Shown: positions 33,165 to 42,493, counted from the first letter of the stretch. The stretch: DNA of 64,000 bases from Enterocloster alcoholdehydrogenati (GCF_013282095.1 NZ_BLTJ01000012.1:1-64000); one strand, 5' to 3'. The notes: generated by a model not told the origin, from the letters alone. Made by a program: numbers and translations.

Positions 33165-33998
33165 CTACACCTCAATCTCCAGTATCCGCTTAGACAGAAC
33201 CGCTGCCCCGGCATACATCACCAGACAGGCAGTCATAACCAGACGTCCCGGCAGCGTGCTGTACATGATTTCAAAAAAGCCTGGGGAGGTAAAATCAATA
33301 TAGAGCACAATTGCAAAGGGAATCCCATTCATGATCTTCTGCTCAAACATCCGGGCAGCCGTCATGGTATGAATCTCCTCCTGAACCTGAATCTTATCCC
33401 GGATGATTCCGGCGGTCTGGCCAATGATCTCCACCAGCTCCCCTCCGCTCCTTCTGGCCGCCACGAATACCTGCGCGAAATGATCCACATCCTGAATCCC
33501 GCTGCGCTCTCCAAACTCCATCAAAAGCTGCTCCACCGGCCGATTGATCCGCACTCCCGCCGTCAGCCGTTCAAATTCCTCTGTAATCATCCCTTCCCTT
33601 CCATAAAGAGTTTCCAGCTCTCTGGTACTCATGGCCAGACCATTTTCCAGCGAATATCCGGCACTTAAAAAAGAAGCTAATACCTGTATCCCCTCTTTAA
33701 ACTGCAGGGTCAGCTGCCGAAGCCGTTCCTTTTTAAGATCCCTCTTTTTATAAAACGGATACATAAGCCCCAGAGGCGCCAGAAAGACAAAGGCAATCCA
33801 GCTTCTGTAAAATACATAGGCCGTCAGCCCGCAGACTCCCAGTCCCGAGCACCCAAGCAGCAGATATTCCCGAACTGTCAGATGATACACCCGGTAATCC
33901 GTTCCATCCGGCGCCCGCGCACCCGGACCTGCAAACCCCCGGAAACATTCCCGCAGCGCTCCTTTTCTTATCCCTGCCCCGGGGTCACCACTGCTCAT
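33165..33998 (-). CDS. tadB: TadB-like type II secretion F-family protein
   Basis: A 277-residue membrane platform protein for Tad pilus assembly. Two hydrophobic helices lie near 45-85 (YLLLGCSGLGVCGLTAYVFYRSWIAFVFLAPLGLMYPFY), then the T2SSF domain: LTLQFKEGIQVLASFLSAGYSLENGLAMS, and the central DVDHFAQVFVAARRSGGELVEIIGQTA. Two C-terminal helices follow. An in-frame start at 34094 exists, but ATG 33998 follows GGGAGAAAGG and overlaps the end of tadA by only 14 bp. It works with TadC as the inner-membrane platform turned by the TadA ATPase. Confidence 0.9.
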   Translation of the reverse strand: MSSGDPGAGIRKGALRECFRGFAGPGARAPDGTDYRVYHLTVREYLLLGCSGLGVCGLTAYVFYRSWIAFVFLAPLGLMYPFYKKRDLKKERLRQLTLQFKEGIQVLASFLSAGYSLENGLAMSTRELETLYGREGMITEEFERLTAGVRINRPVEQLLMEFGERSGIQDVDHFAQVFVAARRSGGELVEIIGQTAGIIRDKIQVQEEIHTMTAARMFEQKIMNGIPFAIVLYIDFTSPGFFEIMYSTLPGRLVMTACLVMYAGAAVLSKRILEIEV

Positions 33999-35217
33999 CC
34001 GCGCCTTTCTCCCTCTGGCAATCCCCTGCATCTCCAAGTTTTTCCCGATTTTCAAGTTCCCGGATCTTCCTGAGTTTTCCTGTTTCCCTGTCATACCTGT
34101 ACAGCTCCTTTATCTCTATCTCTCCATCCCGGATTTCTCCGATCTCCGCAATGGAAAGCACCTTTCTGCTGCCGTTTCTCAAACGCCCCAGATGAACCAT
34201 AATGTCAATAGCTGATGCAATCTGACTTCTTACTGCCTCCAGGGGCAGCCTTGCTCCCATCATCACCATTGTCTCCAGCCGGTTTAACATATCTCTGGCC
34301 GAGTTGCTGTGCCCGGTGGACAGCGATCCCGGATGGCCCGTATTCATAGCCTGAAGCATATCCAGGGCCTCCGCCCCTCTTACTTCTCCCACAATAATCC
34401 GATCTGGATTCATACGTAAAGATGCCCGGATCAGCTGGCTGATGGTAATTTCTCCCTTTCCCTCCGTATTGGCATCCCGCGTCTCCAGACGAACCAGATT
34501 CGGTACCTGAGAGATCTGCAGCTCCGCTGAATCCTCAATGGTGATCACCCGCTCCCTGTGGGGAATAAAAGAGGACAGCGCGTTTAAAAAAGTGGTTTTC
34601 CCCGAATTGGTTCCCCCGCTGACGAAAATATTGTATCTGGCTTCCACCAGACGTTCCATAAATCCCGCCGCCTCTGCCGTTATGGCCTCCAGACGAATGA
34701 GCTTTTCCATGGTAATAGGCTCTGGAAACTTGCGGATGGTCACTGCCGGCCCGTCTAGCGCCACGGGGGGCAGTACAATATGCACTCTGGATCCATCCTC
34801 CAATCTGGCATCCGCAATAGGCGAAGACACGTTGACCACCCGGTTCACCCGCCCCACGATCTGCTGAATAATATCCTCAAGCTGTTCCGGTCTATCAAAC
34901 CTCCGATCCCACAGCACAGTTTTTCCCCCTCGTTCAAGGAAGACCTTCCCTGCTCCATTTACCATGATCTCCGTTACCTCATTGTCATCCAGAAGCTCCT
35001 GAAGGATATCCAGACGGCGAAAGCTGTCATACAGACTGTTTCTCAGCCACAGCCGTTCCTTTAAAGACAGGAATATTTCCCGTCCTTTCCTGCTGATGGC
35101 CCCATCTATCTGCTCATACAGCTCCTCATCCTCCATATGGCTGCGCTCCTGAAGCTGTTCCACAATCATCTCCCGAAGCTCACTGCGTATTCCTTCCCGC
35201 CTGTTCCCATCAGCCAT
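33985..35217 (-). CDS. tadA: Tad pilus assembly ATPase TadA/CpaF
   Basis: A 410-residue secretion ATPase of the CpaF/TadA group. Walker A is SGGTNSGKTTFLN (about residues 200-212), the Asp box is VITIEDSAELQI, Walker B is RIIVGEVRGAEALDML, and the His box is TGHPGSLSTGHSNSARDMLNRLE. The N-terminal domain has DDNEVTEIMVNGAGKVFLERGG, typical of TadA. It hydrolyses ATP at the cytoplasmic face to drive pilin polymerisation. ATG 35217 follows GGAGGGGGG and overlaps the upstream gene by 8 bp; a longer form from 35310 is less likely. Confidence 0.95.
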   Translation of the reverse strand: MADGNRREGIRSELREMIVEQLQERSHMEDEELYEQIDGAISRKGREIFLSLKERLWLRNSLYDSFRRLDILQELLDDNEVTEIMVNGAGKVFLERGGKTVLWDRRFDRPEQLEDIIQQIVGRVNRVVNVSSPIADARLEDGSRVHIVLPPVALDGPAVTIRKFPEPITMEKLIRLEAITAEAAGFMERLVEARYNIFVSGGTNSGKTTFLNALSSFIPHRERVITIEDSAELQISQVPNLVRLETRDANTEGKGEITISQLIRASLRMNPDRIIVGEVRGAEALDMLQAMNTGHPGSLSTGHSNSARDMLNRLETMVMMGARLPLEAVRSQIASAIDIMVHLGRLRNGSRKVLSIAEIGEIRDGEIEIKELYRYDRETGKLRKIRELENREKLGDAGDCQREKGADEQW

Positions 35218-36211
35218 TTCCCAGGCCCCCCTCCAAAAGGCTTCGGACAAAATCGCCCATCTCACCCCAGAGCAGTTTCTCCATATAGTCATCAAGACGT
35301 CCATATCCACGGATCACCGGAAGCTGAATACGCTGTATCTTTTCCTTTAAAGAAATGGCTCCGGCCGCCCCAAGATACCGGTCAAAAGCCTCTATTTTCG
35401 CCTGAGAGACCGGATCCTTCAGCACCGGCATATACACCCCGTCGCAGCCGTCCAGCAAAGCAGCCGATCCACGCCCCATATGCCCCAGATCCACTACAAT
35501 CCTGCCGTATCCGCTTTCTCCTGCAATTCGCCCAAACACCTGCGCCAGCTCCTCCGGCTCCATCTGATCCAGATCCTCCCCATATGCCGCCGGAGGGATC
35601 ATATCTACCTGCCCCACAGAACATACTATCGTCCGCAGCTTCATCCAGTTAAATCCGCCCTGGCGGCAAAGATATAGCACATCTGACAGATCCCGTGGGG
35701 CCTGGCCTCCCAGGATAGCCTCAAATCCTGCAAATTCTTCCAGACTAATAAATAGTACAGGCCAGTTTTTGGAAAGAACCTGAGCAAGCGTCAGGGCAAA
35801 CGCGGTTTTTCCGCAGCGGTTTACCGGCGAATAAACGCCCAGTATCCGGCCTCTGGCCCCCGCAAGAGCTAAGGCCGGTTCCGGCGGCGCAGCGCAGTAG
35901 CAGGTCATCACTTCTCTTAAAATGCTGTCTCCTGACTGATACTTGTAAATAGATGGATTCTCCTTTTCCATGGAAAATTCCCCGCCGCACAGCACCATTT
36001 TAAGTCCGGCCCGAACCTGATCCGTCTGATTTTTCACCCCCTCTCCCGCCAGCAAGATCTCAATTTCATGCTCATTCCCATAAGCCTTCAGCCGTTCCAG
36101 ATCAGAAAATGCCATTGCTGTAAAGGGAATGGTTTCCCGCTGATTCACATACTCCGCCAACCGTTCTGCATAAAGCGGGTCTTCGTCGTACACTGCCAAA
36201 ATTTTTACCAT
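35210..36211 (-). CDS. tadZ: TadZ/CpaE-like MinD-type ATPase
   Basis: A 333-residue protein. The first ~110 residues look like a degenerate receiver domain (MVKILAVYDEDPLYAERLAEYVN, IEILLAGEG) without a clear phospho-Asp. The rest is a MinD/ParA-like ATPase with a divergent Walker A (GVYSPVNRCGKTAFALTLA), lacking the leading signature Lys, and RIVVDLGHMGRGSAALLDGCDGVYMP as Walker B. TadZ proteins place the pilus machine at the cell pole. AGGAGGAAGG precedes ATG. It is 46 bp after the peptidase gene and overlaps tadA, all in one operon. Confidence 0.88.
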   Translation of the reverse strand: MVKILAVYDEDPLYAERLAEYVNQRETIPFTAMAFSDLERLKAYGNEHEIEILLAGEGVKNQTDQVRAGLKMVLCGGEFSMEKENPSIYKYQSGDSILREVMTCYCAAPPEPALALAGARGRILGVYSPVNRCGKTAFALTLAQVLSKNWPVLFISLEEFAGFEAILGGQAPRDLSDVLYLCRQGGFNWMKLRTIVCSVGQVDMIPPAAYGEDLDQMEPEELAQVFGRIAGESGYGRIVVDLGHMGRGSAALLDGCDGVYMPVLKDPVSQAKIEAFDRYLGAAGAISLKEKIQRIQLPVIRGYGRLDDYMEKLLWGEMGDFVRSLLEGGLGNG

Positions 36212-36257
36212 AAATCCTTCCTCCTGTTCTTATCAACATCCCCAGAGCGCCGGTATT

Positions 36258-36884
36258 TTAGAGTCTCTGCCACAGTTCTATGGCCGCCGCGCCTGCAAAG
36301 AAACAGGCCCCCAGAGGGATGACAGGCCCTCTGCCGTCCCGATCAGGTTCGTAATAGCGTCCAACTGTTCCAAACTGAATTTTTTGCCTGATATAGGCGG
36401 ATAAATAAAGAAACCTCTGATATGTACTGCCCTGACGCAGCATTTTTCCAAGAGCCAGAACGGCTCCTGCCGCAAAACCAGCGCTTATAGCCGCTGCTCC
36501 ATCCTTAAATCCAAGCCATGCGGCCAAAACAGCCGCCATCTTCACATCCCCTGCCCCGATCATCCCCCATCTGTAAACAGGAAATCCCAGCGCCACTACC
36601 ATTAAAAACCGGATCAAAAAGCCCGACAGCACTACTATGCTAAATGGCAGACCACCGGCCGACGATGCCGCCATGCCCCCAAAAGCTGCGCCGCTCACCC
36701 CAAAGGCTGCCGCAGCTCCTGACACCAATGACACCGCCAGACACCCGTTAGGGATCCGATACTCTCTCACATCCCATACCGCCGCCACTGTCAGCGCGCT
36801 CCAAAATACACACCTGCATACAAAATACAACAGACATTCCCCCTTTTTGTCCAGGCACCTGCTTCTGAGTGCGCTGCAGAGCAT
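36258..36884 (-). CDS. tadV: A24 prepilin peptidase (TadV/CpaA-like)
   Basis: A 208-residue membrane peptidase. The two catalytic aspartates are Asp38 in AAVWDVREYRIPNG and Asp113 in MIGAGDVKMAAVL, both in canonical motif context. About six helices are predicted. It cleaves prepilin leaders, here most likely Flp and the TadE-like proteins. It is the first gene of the Tad operon, about 300 nt downstream of the promoter at 37186-37214. The start is not certain: ATG 36884 has a distant GAGGGG, and TTG starts a few codons later (after AAAGGGGGA) are an option. Confidence 0.9.
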   Translation of the reverse strand: MLCSALRSRCLDKKGECLLYFVCRCVFWSALTVAAVWDVREYRIPNGCLAVSLVSGAAAAFGVSGAAFGGMAASSAGGLPFSIVVLSGFLIRFLMVVALGFPVYRWGMIGAGDVKMAAVLAAWLGFKDGAAAISAGFAAGAVLALGKMLRQGSTYQRFLYLSAYIRQKIQFGTVGRYYEPDRDGRGPVIPLGACFFAGAAAIELWQRL

Positions 36885-37053
36885 ACGGATTGCCGCCCCT
36901 CAGAATAACCGCGTTATCCTCCTTCAAAACAGCTGCACAATATACTTACAGCCCTGCACTCCTGCGTCCATTTCCTGTAAAAATAAAAACATCCCGGAAT
37001 TACTCCCCGATACGGGGTTCATTTTCTCATAAATTAGAAAAGTAGAATAAACA

Positions 37054-37150
37054 GTAACGATTCAGAAGATTCCTTCGATGCGAAAACAGCTGCAAAATCA
37101 TACTTATAAACGAGCTTAATACCTGTTTTCCCGCCATTCTGAACAGTTAC
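37054..37150. repeat. 97-bp intergenic element with terminal inverted repeats (GTAACNNTTCA family)
   Basis: The ends are GTAACGATTCAGAA (from 37054) and TTCTGAACAGTTAC (to 37150), inverted repeats agreeing at 12 of 14 positions. The core sequence differs from that of the 10812-10891 element, but the end motif is the same. It lies within the 5' leader of the Tad operon. Confidence 0.55.
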
Positions 37151-37185
37151 AGTAAATAAAAGAATTTTGAAATGAATGTTACTAC

Positions 37186-37214
37186 ATTATGCCCCACCCC
37201 TGTCCAAATGTCAA
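37186..37214 (-). promoter_or_regulatory. Promoter of Tad pilus operon
   Basis: On the minus strand TTGACA (37214-37209), 17 bp, CATAAT (37191-37186): a near-perfect sigma-A promoter, giving a leader of about 300 nt before tadV. Confidence 0.7.
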
Positions 37215-37407
37215 CCCTGAATTTATATTTTTTTACCGTTTTTTTCTCTGATCGCAGTTTTTCCTAAAATTGTGTCGTTTTTATAAACAATTTGTCGATT
37301 GTTTTCTATTATTTTTTGTATATTTTATCTATTTTTCCTTGACCCTTCCCCCTCCCAATGGTAAAATAATATTAGTCCAAATTTTTAAACCAAAGGAGGC
37401 AAAACCA

Positions 37408-37761
37408 ATGACCACTGCACAGGAGCTGCAGGAACACTTTCGCTCCTGTATGCCTATTTTCATTGCCCTGGGCGATGAGGTTCGGCTTTCCATTATTGAA
37501 GCACTGACGGAAAATGCGCTGAGCCAGGAACATTCCTCCGGCCCTGTGGATTTTGCGGATCATGCTATGAATGTAAACGAAATCACCCGGCGCACCAGCC
37601 TGTCCCGTCCGGCCATCTCACACCATTTAAAGATCCTGAAAGCCGCCGGACTGATCGGAGTCCGCCAGGACGGCACTGCCAATTACTATTATCTTACCCT
37701 TCGGGTTCCTACCAGACAGCTGATGAAGCTTGGCTTTCGAATCGAGGAATTTATATTATAA
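37408..37761 (+). CDS. ArsR-family winged-helix transcriptional regulator
   Basis: A 117-residue regulator. The ArsR core is visible: FIALGDEVRLSIIEALTENAL near residue 18-38, then MNVNEITRRTSLSRPAISHHLKILKAAGLIGVRQDGTANYYYLTL, with recognition helix RPAISHHLKILK. I see no Cys pair or DxH metal motif of the classical metal sensors, so its signal is unknown. A longer frame reaches back to 37270, but ATG 37408 has the AAAGGAGGC site and gives a normal ArsR start. It stands alone, divergent from the Tad operon. Confidence 0.9.
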   Translation: MTTAQELQEHFRSCMPIFIALGDEVRLSIIEALTENALSQEHSSGPVDFADHAMNVNEITRRTSLSRPAISHHLKILKAAGLIGVRQDGTANYYYLTLRVPTRQLMKLGFRIEEFIL

Positions 37762-37882
37762 CCAAAATCATTTACCCGCTGCTGCATAAAATGGAATATT
37801 ACGGATATACTGTTCCTGTCACTGACAGCTACCGCAGCAAAACGCCGGCCCAGACTGCCGGCCTATTTGGAGATGATATGTT

Positions 37883-38122
37883 ATGCCTGGTTTTTTGAAA
37901 GCCTTTCGCGAGACGGCCGCAGCTTCCCTCAGAGGAAAAGACCCGTCTGTCCTGCGGCTGCGGGCCGATATCGAGGATACAAAGCTTGCCATCGAGACGG
38001 CCAGAAATCACTTTGAGCAGGAGGTGGATCCCACCCTTATTGACTGCTGTATTTATGAATGGAACGCAGCCCAGCTGCGTTATCAGTTCCTTTTAAGAAA
38101 ATTTAAAAGCTGGGAAAGCTGA
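37883..38122 (+). CDS. DUF2508 (YaaL-like) small protein
   Basis: A 79-residue helical protein matching the DUF2508 pattern: LRLRADIEDTKLAIETARNHFEQEVDPTLIDCCIYEWNAAQLRYQFLLRKFK. The conserved part covers nearly the whole chain, with the DPTLID turn and the final Arg-Tyr-x-x-Leu helix. Function is unknown. Relatives usually lie next to recR, which is not the case here. GGAG is 11 bp before the ATG. It precedes the GH13/glgB genes by about 90 bp but need not be related to them. Confidence 0.8.
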   Translation: MPGFLKAFRETAAASLRGKDPSVLRLRADIEDTKLAIETARNHFEQEVDPTLIDCCIYEWNAAQLRYQFLLRKFKSWES

Positions 38123-38215
38123 CACTTCCCAAAGAGCAGATTGCTCCGGGGCTGCCGTGCAGGACGCAGCCCTATAGGTGTCAGGCACAAAACTGACGAT
38201 TGTGAGGACAACAAT

Positions 38216-39556
38216 ATGAGCGCTTGGTACGAGAAGGCAATTTTTTATCATATGTATCCTCTGGGTATGACCGGAGCTCCAAAGCAGAATACCGGCACAG
38301 AGGGCGCTGACCAATTCAGAAAGCTGGAGCAGTGGCTCCCCCACATAAAATCTCTGGGCTGTACCGCCATTTACATAGGCCCTCTTTTTGAGTCTGCCAG
38401 CCACGGTTATGACACCACAGATTACAAGCAGACGGACCGCCGTCTTGGATCAAACGAGGCTTTTGGCCGTTTCACGGCCCTATGCCATGAGCATGAGCTC
38501 CGGGTCGTGGTTGACGGGGTATTCAATCATACAGGTAGAAATTTTTTTGCCTTCCGGGATATCCAGGAAAAGAAATGGGATTCTCCCTTTAAAGACTGGT
38601 ATAAAGGCGTAAGCTTTGACTGGCAGAGCCCTTTAGGCGATCCCTTTGGATATGAAGCGTGGCAGGGGCACTTTGAACTGCCCTGTCTTAACCATGCCAA
38701 TCCTAAAGTGAGACAATATCTCTTTGACGTAATCCGTTTCTGGGTGGATGAATTTGATATTGACGGTATCCGTCTGGACTGTGCCAATGTGCTTGACTTT
38801 CGGTTTATGGAGGAGATGTGGTGGGAAACAGAGGCTATGAAAGAGGATTTCTGGCTTATGGGCGAGGTGATCCACGGCGATTACAGCCGCTGGGTCAATG
38901 ACCGTATGCTGCACTCTGTTACCAACTATGAGCTTCACAAGAGTATTTACTCCGGATTTAACGACCGCAATTTCTTTGAAATCGCTCACAATGTACGCCG
39001 CCTGGAAGCCATCGGCCGCAGTCTTTATACCTTTGCAGACAATCATGATGAAGATCGGATCGCCAGCAAGCTGCGCACCAGAGAGCACCTGTTTCCAGTC
39101 TATATCTGCCTGATGACCTTACCCGGCATCCCTTCCATCTATTATGGCGGGGAATGGGGGATGGAAGGAAAACGGACGCCGGACTGCGACGAGGCCCTCC
39201 GGCCGGCTGTTTCACCGGATGATTTTGAAAAGCTCCATTGTGAACTGACCGACAAAATCGCCAGACTGGGAGCGATCCACAGGGACTATGAGGAGCTGCA
39301 TATGGGCCGGTATCAGGAACTTCTTCTGACGAACCGCCAGTACGCATTTGCAAGACACGGAAATAACCGTCTCATCATCACTGCCCTGAACAATGACGAT
39401 CAGGAAGCCGTATTAAATATTCCTGTTCCCATAGCGGCCTCTGAGGCTGTGAATCTCCTTGAGGATAATGAGATCCTTCCCATAACTGACGGAAAAATCC
39501 AAATTACTTTACAAGGCTGCAGCGGAGCAGTCCTTAAGATCAAGGGGGAACTGTAA
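38216..39556 (+). CDS. GH13 alpha-amylase-family enzyme (cytoplasmic alpha-glucan hydrolase)
   Basis: A 446-residue (beta/alpha)8 enzyme without signal peptide. The GH13 regions are VVVDGVFNHTG (~98-107), DIDGIRLDCANV with nucleophile Asp188, LMGEVIHG with acid/base Glu217, and FADNHDEDR with Asp278. The C-terminal beta domain is short. There is no starch-binding N-domain, unlike the GH13 enzyme at 57533. It is probably an alpha-glucosidase or cyclomaltodextrinase-type maltodextrin hydrolase; exact specificity cannot be read. GTGAGGA precedes ATG 38216, so a longer frame from 38141 is unlikely. It is one base upstream of glgB, so both act in alpha-glucan turnover. Confidence 0.9.
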   Translation: MSAWYEKAIFYHMYPLGMTGAPKQNTGTEGADQFRKLEQWLPHIKSLGCTAIYIGPLFESASHGYDTTDYKQTDRRLGSNEAFGRFTALCHEHELRVVVDGVFNHTGRNFFAFRDIQEKKWDSPFKDWYKGVSFDWQSPLGDPFGYEAWQGHFELPCLNHANPKVRQYLFDVIRFWVDEFDIDGIRLDCANVLDFRFMEEMWWETEAMKEDFWLMGEVIHGDYSRWVNDRMLHSVTNYELHKSIYSGFNDRNFFEIAHNVRRLEAIGRSLYTFADNHDEDRIASKLRTREHLFPVYICLMTLPGIPSIYYGGEWGMEGKRTPDCDEALRPAVSPDDFEKLHCELTDKIARLGAIHRDYEELHMGRYQELLLTNRQYAFARHGNNRLIITALNNDDQEAVLNIPVPIAASEAVNLLEDNEILPITDGKIQITLQGCSGAVLKIKGEL

Positions 39557-39557
39557 A

Positions 39558-41501
39558 ATGGCTGTAAGAAAAAGCGCTAAAACGCCCGCTAAAACCACGT
39601 CCAGAAAACCAAAGCCCGACACCGGCTGGATCTCTGAGCTGGACTGCTATCTCTTCGGTGCCGGCACCCATTATGACATTTACCAGAAATTAGGAGCTCA
39701 TCCCATGAACTGGAATGGAGAGGACGGAATTTTCTTCGCCGTATGGGCACCCCATGCGGCGGCGGTCCATCTTGTTGGTGATTTTAACGGCTGGAACCCG
39801 GATGCCAATCCCATGAAAAAGATCTCGCAGCTGGGTATCTGGGAGTATTTTAATCCGGGGATGAGAGTGGGGGAACTGTACAAGTTTGCCATCACTACAG
39901 ACACAGGAAAGATCCTTTACAAGGCAGATCCATTTGCCTTCAGCGCCGAGTACCGCCCCGGCACCGCCTCTGTCACTGCAGATATATCAGGCTTTGCCTG
40001 GAGCGATCACGAATGGATCGCCGCCCGTTCCCATACGGATATGGCAAAGCGTCCCATCAGTATCTACGAAGTCCATCTTGGCTCCTGGAGAAAAAAAGAC
40101 CGGGAAGAAAAGGATGGCTGTTATACATATATCGAGGCGGCTCACGAGCTGGCAGCCTACGTAAGGGAAATGGGCTATACTCATGTGGAGCTGATGGGGA
40201 TCGCAGAACACCCTTACGACGGCTCCTGGGGGTATCAGGTCACCGGGTATTTTGCTCCCACCTCCCGATACGGCACACCTAAGGAGTTTATGTATTTTGT
40301 AAATTACCTCCATAAAAACGGCATTGGCGTGATCCTGGACTGGGTACCGGCCCATTTTCCAAAGGACGCCCACGGACTGGCTGATTTTGACGGCCATCCG
40401 CTATATGAATATGAGGATCCAAAAAAGGGTGAACATCCCGACTGGGGAACCAGGGTATTTGACTACGGAAAAAATGAGGTTAAGGACTTCCTGATCAGCA
40501 ACGCCCTTTACTGGGTGGAGCAGTACCATGTGGACGGCCTGCGTGTGGATGCTGTGGCCTCCATGCTCTACCTGGACTACGGACGCCAGGAGGGACAGTG
40601 GACGCCCAATCGCTACGGCGGAAACCAAAACCTGGAGGCCATTGAATTTTTCAAGCATTTAAATACCGTGGTTCAGGGACGCAACCACGGCGTCATGATG
40701 ATTGCTGAAGAGTCCACCGCCTGGCCCGGCGTGACAAAACACCCGCAGCAGGACGGCCTCGGATTTACCTTTAAGTGGAATATGGGCTGGATGCACGATT
40801 TCCTGGAATACATGAAGCTGGATCCCTATTTCCGCAAATACAGCCACAACCGCATGACCTTCAGCCTGACTTATTTTACCAGTGAAAACTATATCCTGGT
40901 GCTGTCGCATGATGAAGTGGTTCATTTAAAATGCTCCATGATCAACAAGATGCCTGGTCTGGGAGAGGACAAGTTTTCCAATTTAAAGGCCGGCTATACC
41001 TTCATGCTGGGGCATCCGGGAAAGAAACTGCTCTTTATGGGACAGGACTTCGGACAGTGGCACGAATGGGATGAAAAGAAAGCTCTTGACTGGTATCTGG
41101 CAGATAAAGACAGCCACAGGAGTCTCCAGAAATACGTCCGGGATCTCCTGCACCTTTATAAGAAATATCCCTGTCTTTACAGCCTGGATCATGACTGGAA
41201 TGGCTTCCAGTGGATCAATGCCAATGATGGGGACCGGAGTATTTTCAGCTTTATCCGCAGGGATGAGACTGGAAAAAAGAGCCTGCTGTTTGTTATAAAT
41301 TTCACACCTGTTCCGCGGCCTGACTACCGGGTGGGAGTTCCCAAAAAATGTAAGTACACCCTGCTGCTGGATCAGGAACACGGCGCTTACAAGGCATCCC
41401 AATGCCCCACTTATACCTCTGCAAAAGGGGAATGCGACGGTCAGCCCTATTCCATCGCCTATCCTCTTGGAGCCTACGGCACTGCCATCTTCCGTTTCTG
41501 A
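39558..41501 (+). CDS. glgB: 1,4-alpha-glucan branching enzyme GlgB
   Basis: A 647-residue glycogen branching enzyme that transfers alpha-1,4 segments to form alpha-1,6 branches. After a basic ~22-residue tail comes the CBM48 domain (FAVWAPHAAAVHLVGDFNGWNP, ~60-82), then the GH13 barrel: ILDWVPAHFPKDAHGL, GLRVDAVASMLYLDY with nucleophile Asp331, MIAEESTAWP with Glu384, and LSHDEVVHLK with Asp452. The length is normal. AAGGGGGAACTGTAA is its ribosome site, lying across the stop of the preceding GH13 gene, so expression is coupled. No other glg gene is in the window. Confidence 0.97.
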   Translation: MAVRKSAKTPAKTTSRKPKPDTGWISELDCYLFGAGTHYDIYQKLGAHPMNWNGEDGIFFAVWAPHAAAVHLVGDFNGWNPDANPMKKISQLGIWEYFNPGMRVGELYKFAITTDTGKILYKADPFAFSAEYRPGTASVTADISGFAWSDHEWIAARSHTDMAKRPISIYEVHLGSWRKKDREEKDGCYTYIEAAHELAAYVREMGYTHVELMGIAEHPYDGSWGYQVTGYFAPTSRYGTPKEFMYFVNYLHKNGIGVILDWVPAHFPKDAHGLADFDGHPLYEYEDPKKGEHPDWGTRVFDYGKNEVKDFLISNALYWVEQYHVDGLRVDAVASMLYLDYGRQEGQWTPNRYGGNQNLEAIEFFKHLNTVVQGRNHGVMMIAEESTAWPGVTKHPQQDGLGFTFKWNMGWMHDFLEYMKLDPYFRKYSHNRMTFSLTYFTSENYILVLSHDEVVHLKCSMINKMPGLGEDKFSNLKAGYTFMLGHPGKKLLFMGQDFGQWHEWDEKKALDWYLADKDSHRSLQKYVRDLLHLYKKYPCLYSLDHDWNGFQWINANDGDRSIFSFIRRDETGKKSLLFVINFTPVPRPDYRVGVPKKCKYTLLLDQEHGAYKASQCPTYTSAKGECDGQPYSIAYPLGAYGTAIFRF

Positions 41502-41703
41502 CCCCGCCGCAAAAACAGGGGAAACTTTATATCCAACGGTCAAATGCTCAGGTCAGACGCAGAATTTACAGTTCATCCAAAAAGTACGTTAAAAATTTAT
41601 CAAATTTGGTATGTACATTTTACCATCCTTGTAGTAGAATAAGTACAGTGCGGCGGGAAACTGCCGCAGTACCGTATATAATGTGTGGAAGGAGAGTATG
41701 ATT

Positions 41704-42453
41704 ATGGCAAAAGAATTAGTTTTCACAAGTGAAAAGAAAACCGTTTATCGTGACGGCAGCACTGCCATCAAGGAATTCTGTGATGGATTCCCGAAAGCTG
41801 AGGTACTCAACGAAGCCCTGTGCAACGCACGGGTGGAGGATATCGAGGCGCTCAACGTTCCTAAGATCCTGGGGGTTTCTGTTATTGATGGAAAATGGTC
41901 TATCCTGAAGGAATTTGTGGAGGGAAAGACCCTGCAGCAGTTGATGGATGAGAATCCTGACCGGCTGGAGGAGTACATGGAAGGCATGGTGGATCTCCAC
42001 CTTTTGATCCACAAGCAGGCCTGCCCTCTGTTAAACAAGCTGAAGGAAAAGACCATCCGCGCCCTCAAATCCGTGGAGCAGCTGGATGACAGCACACGTT
42101 ATGAGCTGATGACCAGACTGGACGGAATGCCCAAACACACCAAGCTCTGCCACGGCGACTTCAACCCATCCAACATCATCGTAGGTGATGACGGAAAATG
42201 GTATGTCATTGACTGGGTACACGCTTCCCAGGGAAATGCCAGCGCCGATGTGGCAAGAACCTACCTCCTTTTAAGCTTAAAGGACAAAAAGAAAGCCGAA
42301 CTGTACATGGATCTTTTCTGCGAAAAGACCGGTACTGAGAAGCGTTATGTACAGGGCTGGCTCCCTGTGGTGGCAGCGGCTCAGCTGGCTTACAAACGTC
42401 CTGAGGAGAAGGAGCTTTTAGAGAGCTGGATCAATGTATTTGAGTATCAATAA
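41704..42453 (+). CDS. Aminoglycoside/choline phosphotransferase (APH)-fold kinase
   Basis: A 249-residue protein with the protein-kinase-like APH fold. The Lys/Glu region of the N-lobe is weakly marked (WSILKEFVEGKTLQQL). The catalytic loop CHGDFNPSNIIVGDDGKWYVIDWVHASQG contains HGDxxxxN and IDW (Brenner motif and metal-binding Asp). The substrate is unknown: sugars, aminoglycosides, choline and amino acids are all used in this superfamily. The start is the ATG seven bases after GGAAGGAGAG; a nearer ATG at 41698 would be too close to it. A TGCGGC/GCCGCA hairpin lies in its leader (41649-41668), and a strong terminator follows. Confidence 0.88.
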   Translation: MAKELVFTSEKKTVYRDGSTAIKEFCDGFPKAEVLNEALCNARVEDIEALNVPKILGVSVIDGKWSILKEFVEGKTLQQLMDENPDRLEEYMEGMVDLHLLIHKQACPLLNKLKEKTIRALKSVEQLDDSTRYELMTRLDGMPKHTKLCHGDFNPSNIIVGDDGKWYVIDWVHASQGNASADVARTYLLLSLKDKKKAELYMDLFCEKTGTEKRYVQGWLPVVAAAQLAYKRPEEKELLESWINVFEYQ

Positions 42454-42493
42454 ACAGTAAACAGATCTTATTAACACATTATTTAGGGTTCAG

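Larger units (their letters stand above)
36885..37407. other. Intergenic region and long leader of the Tad operon
   Basis: No convincing gene of normal size. It holds the minus-strand Tad promoter, the repeat element at 37054-37150 inside the transcribed leader, a small hairpin CCCCG/CGGGG at 37005-37017, and an AT-rich stretch just before the ArsR-like gene. A 22-codon minus-strand frame (36992 down to 36927) ends right at an AAGGAGG sequence and could be a leader peptide, but support is thin. Confidence 0.5.

Noticed and set aside
36927-36992. 22-codon minus-strand frame in the Tad leader as a leader peptide
   Set aside because: No clear ribosome site of its own; only its position before AAGGAGG suggests anything.
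41643-41672. Hairpin in the leader of the APH-fold kinase as a possible riboswitch
   Set aside because: Only a 6-bp stem with a weak extension; too simple to claim more than a leader hairpin.
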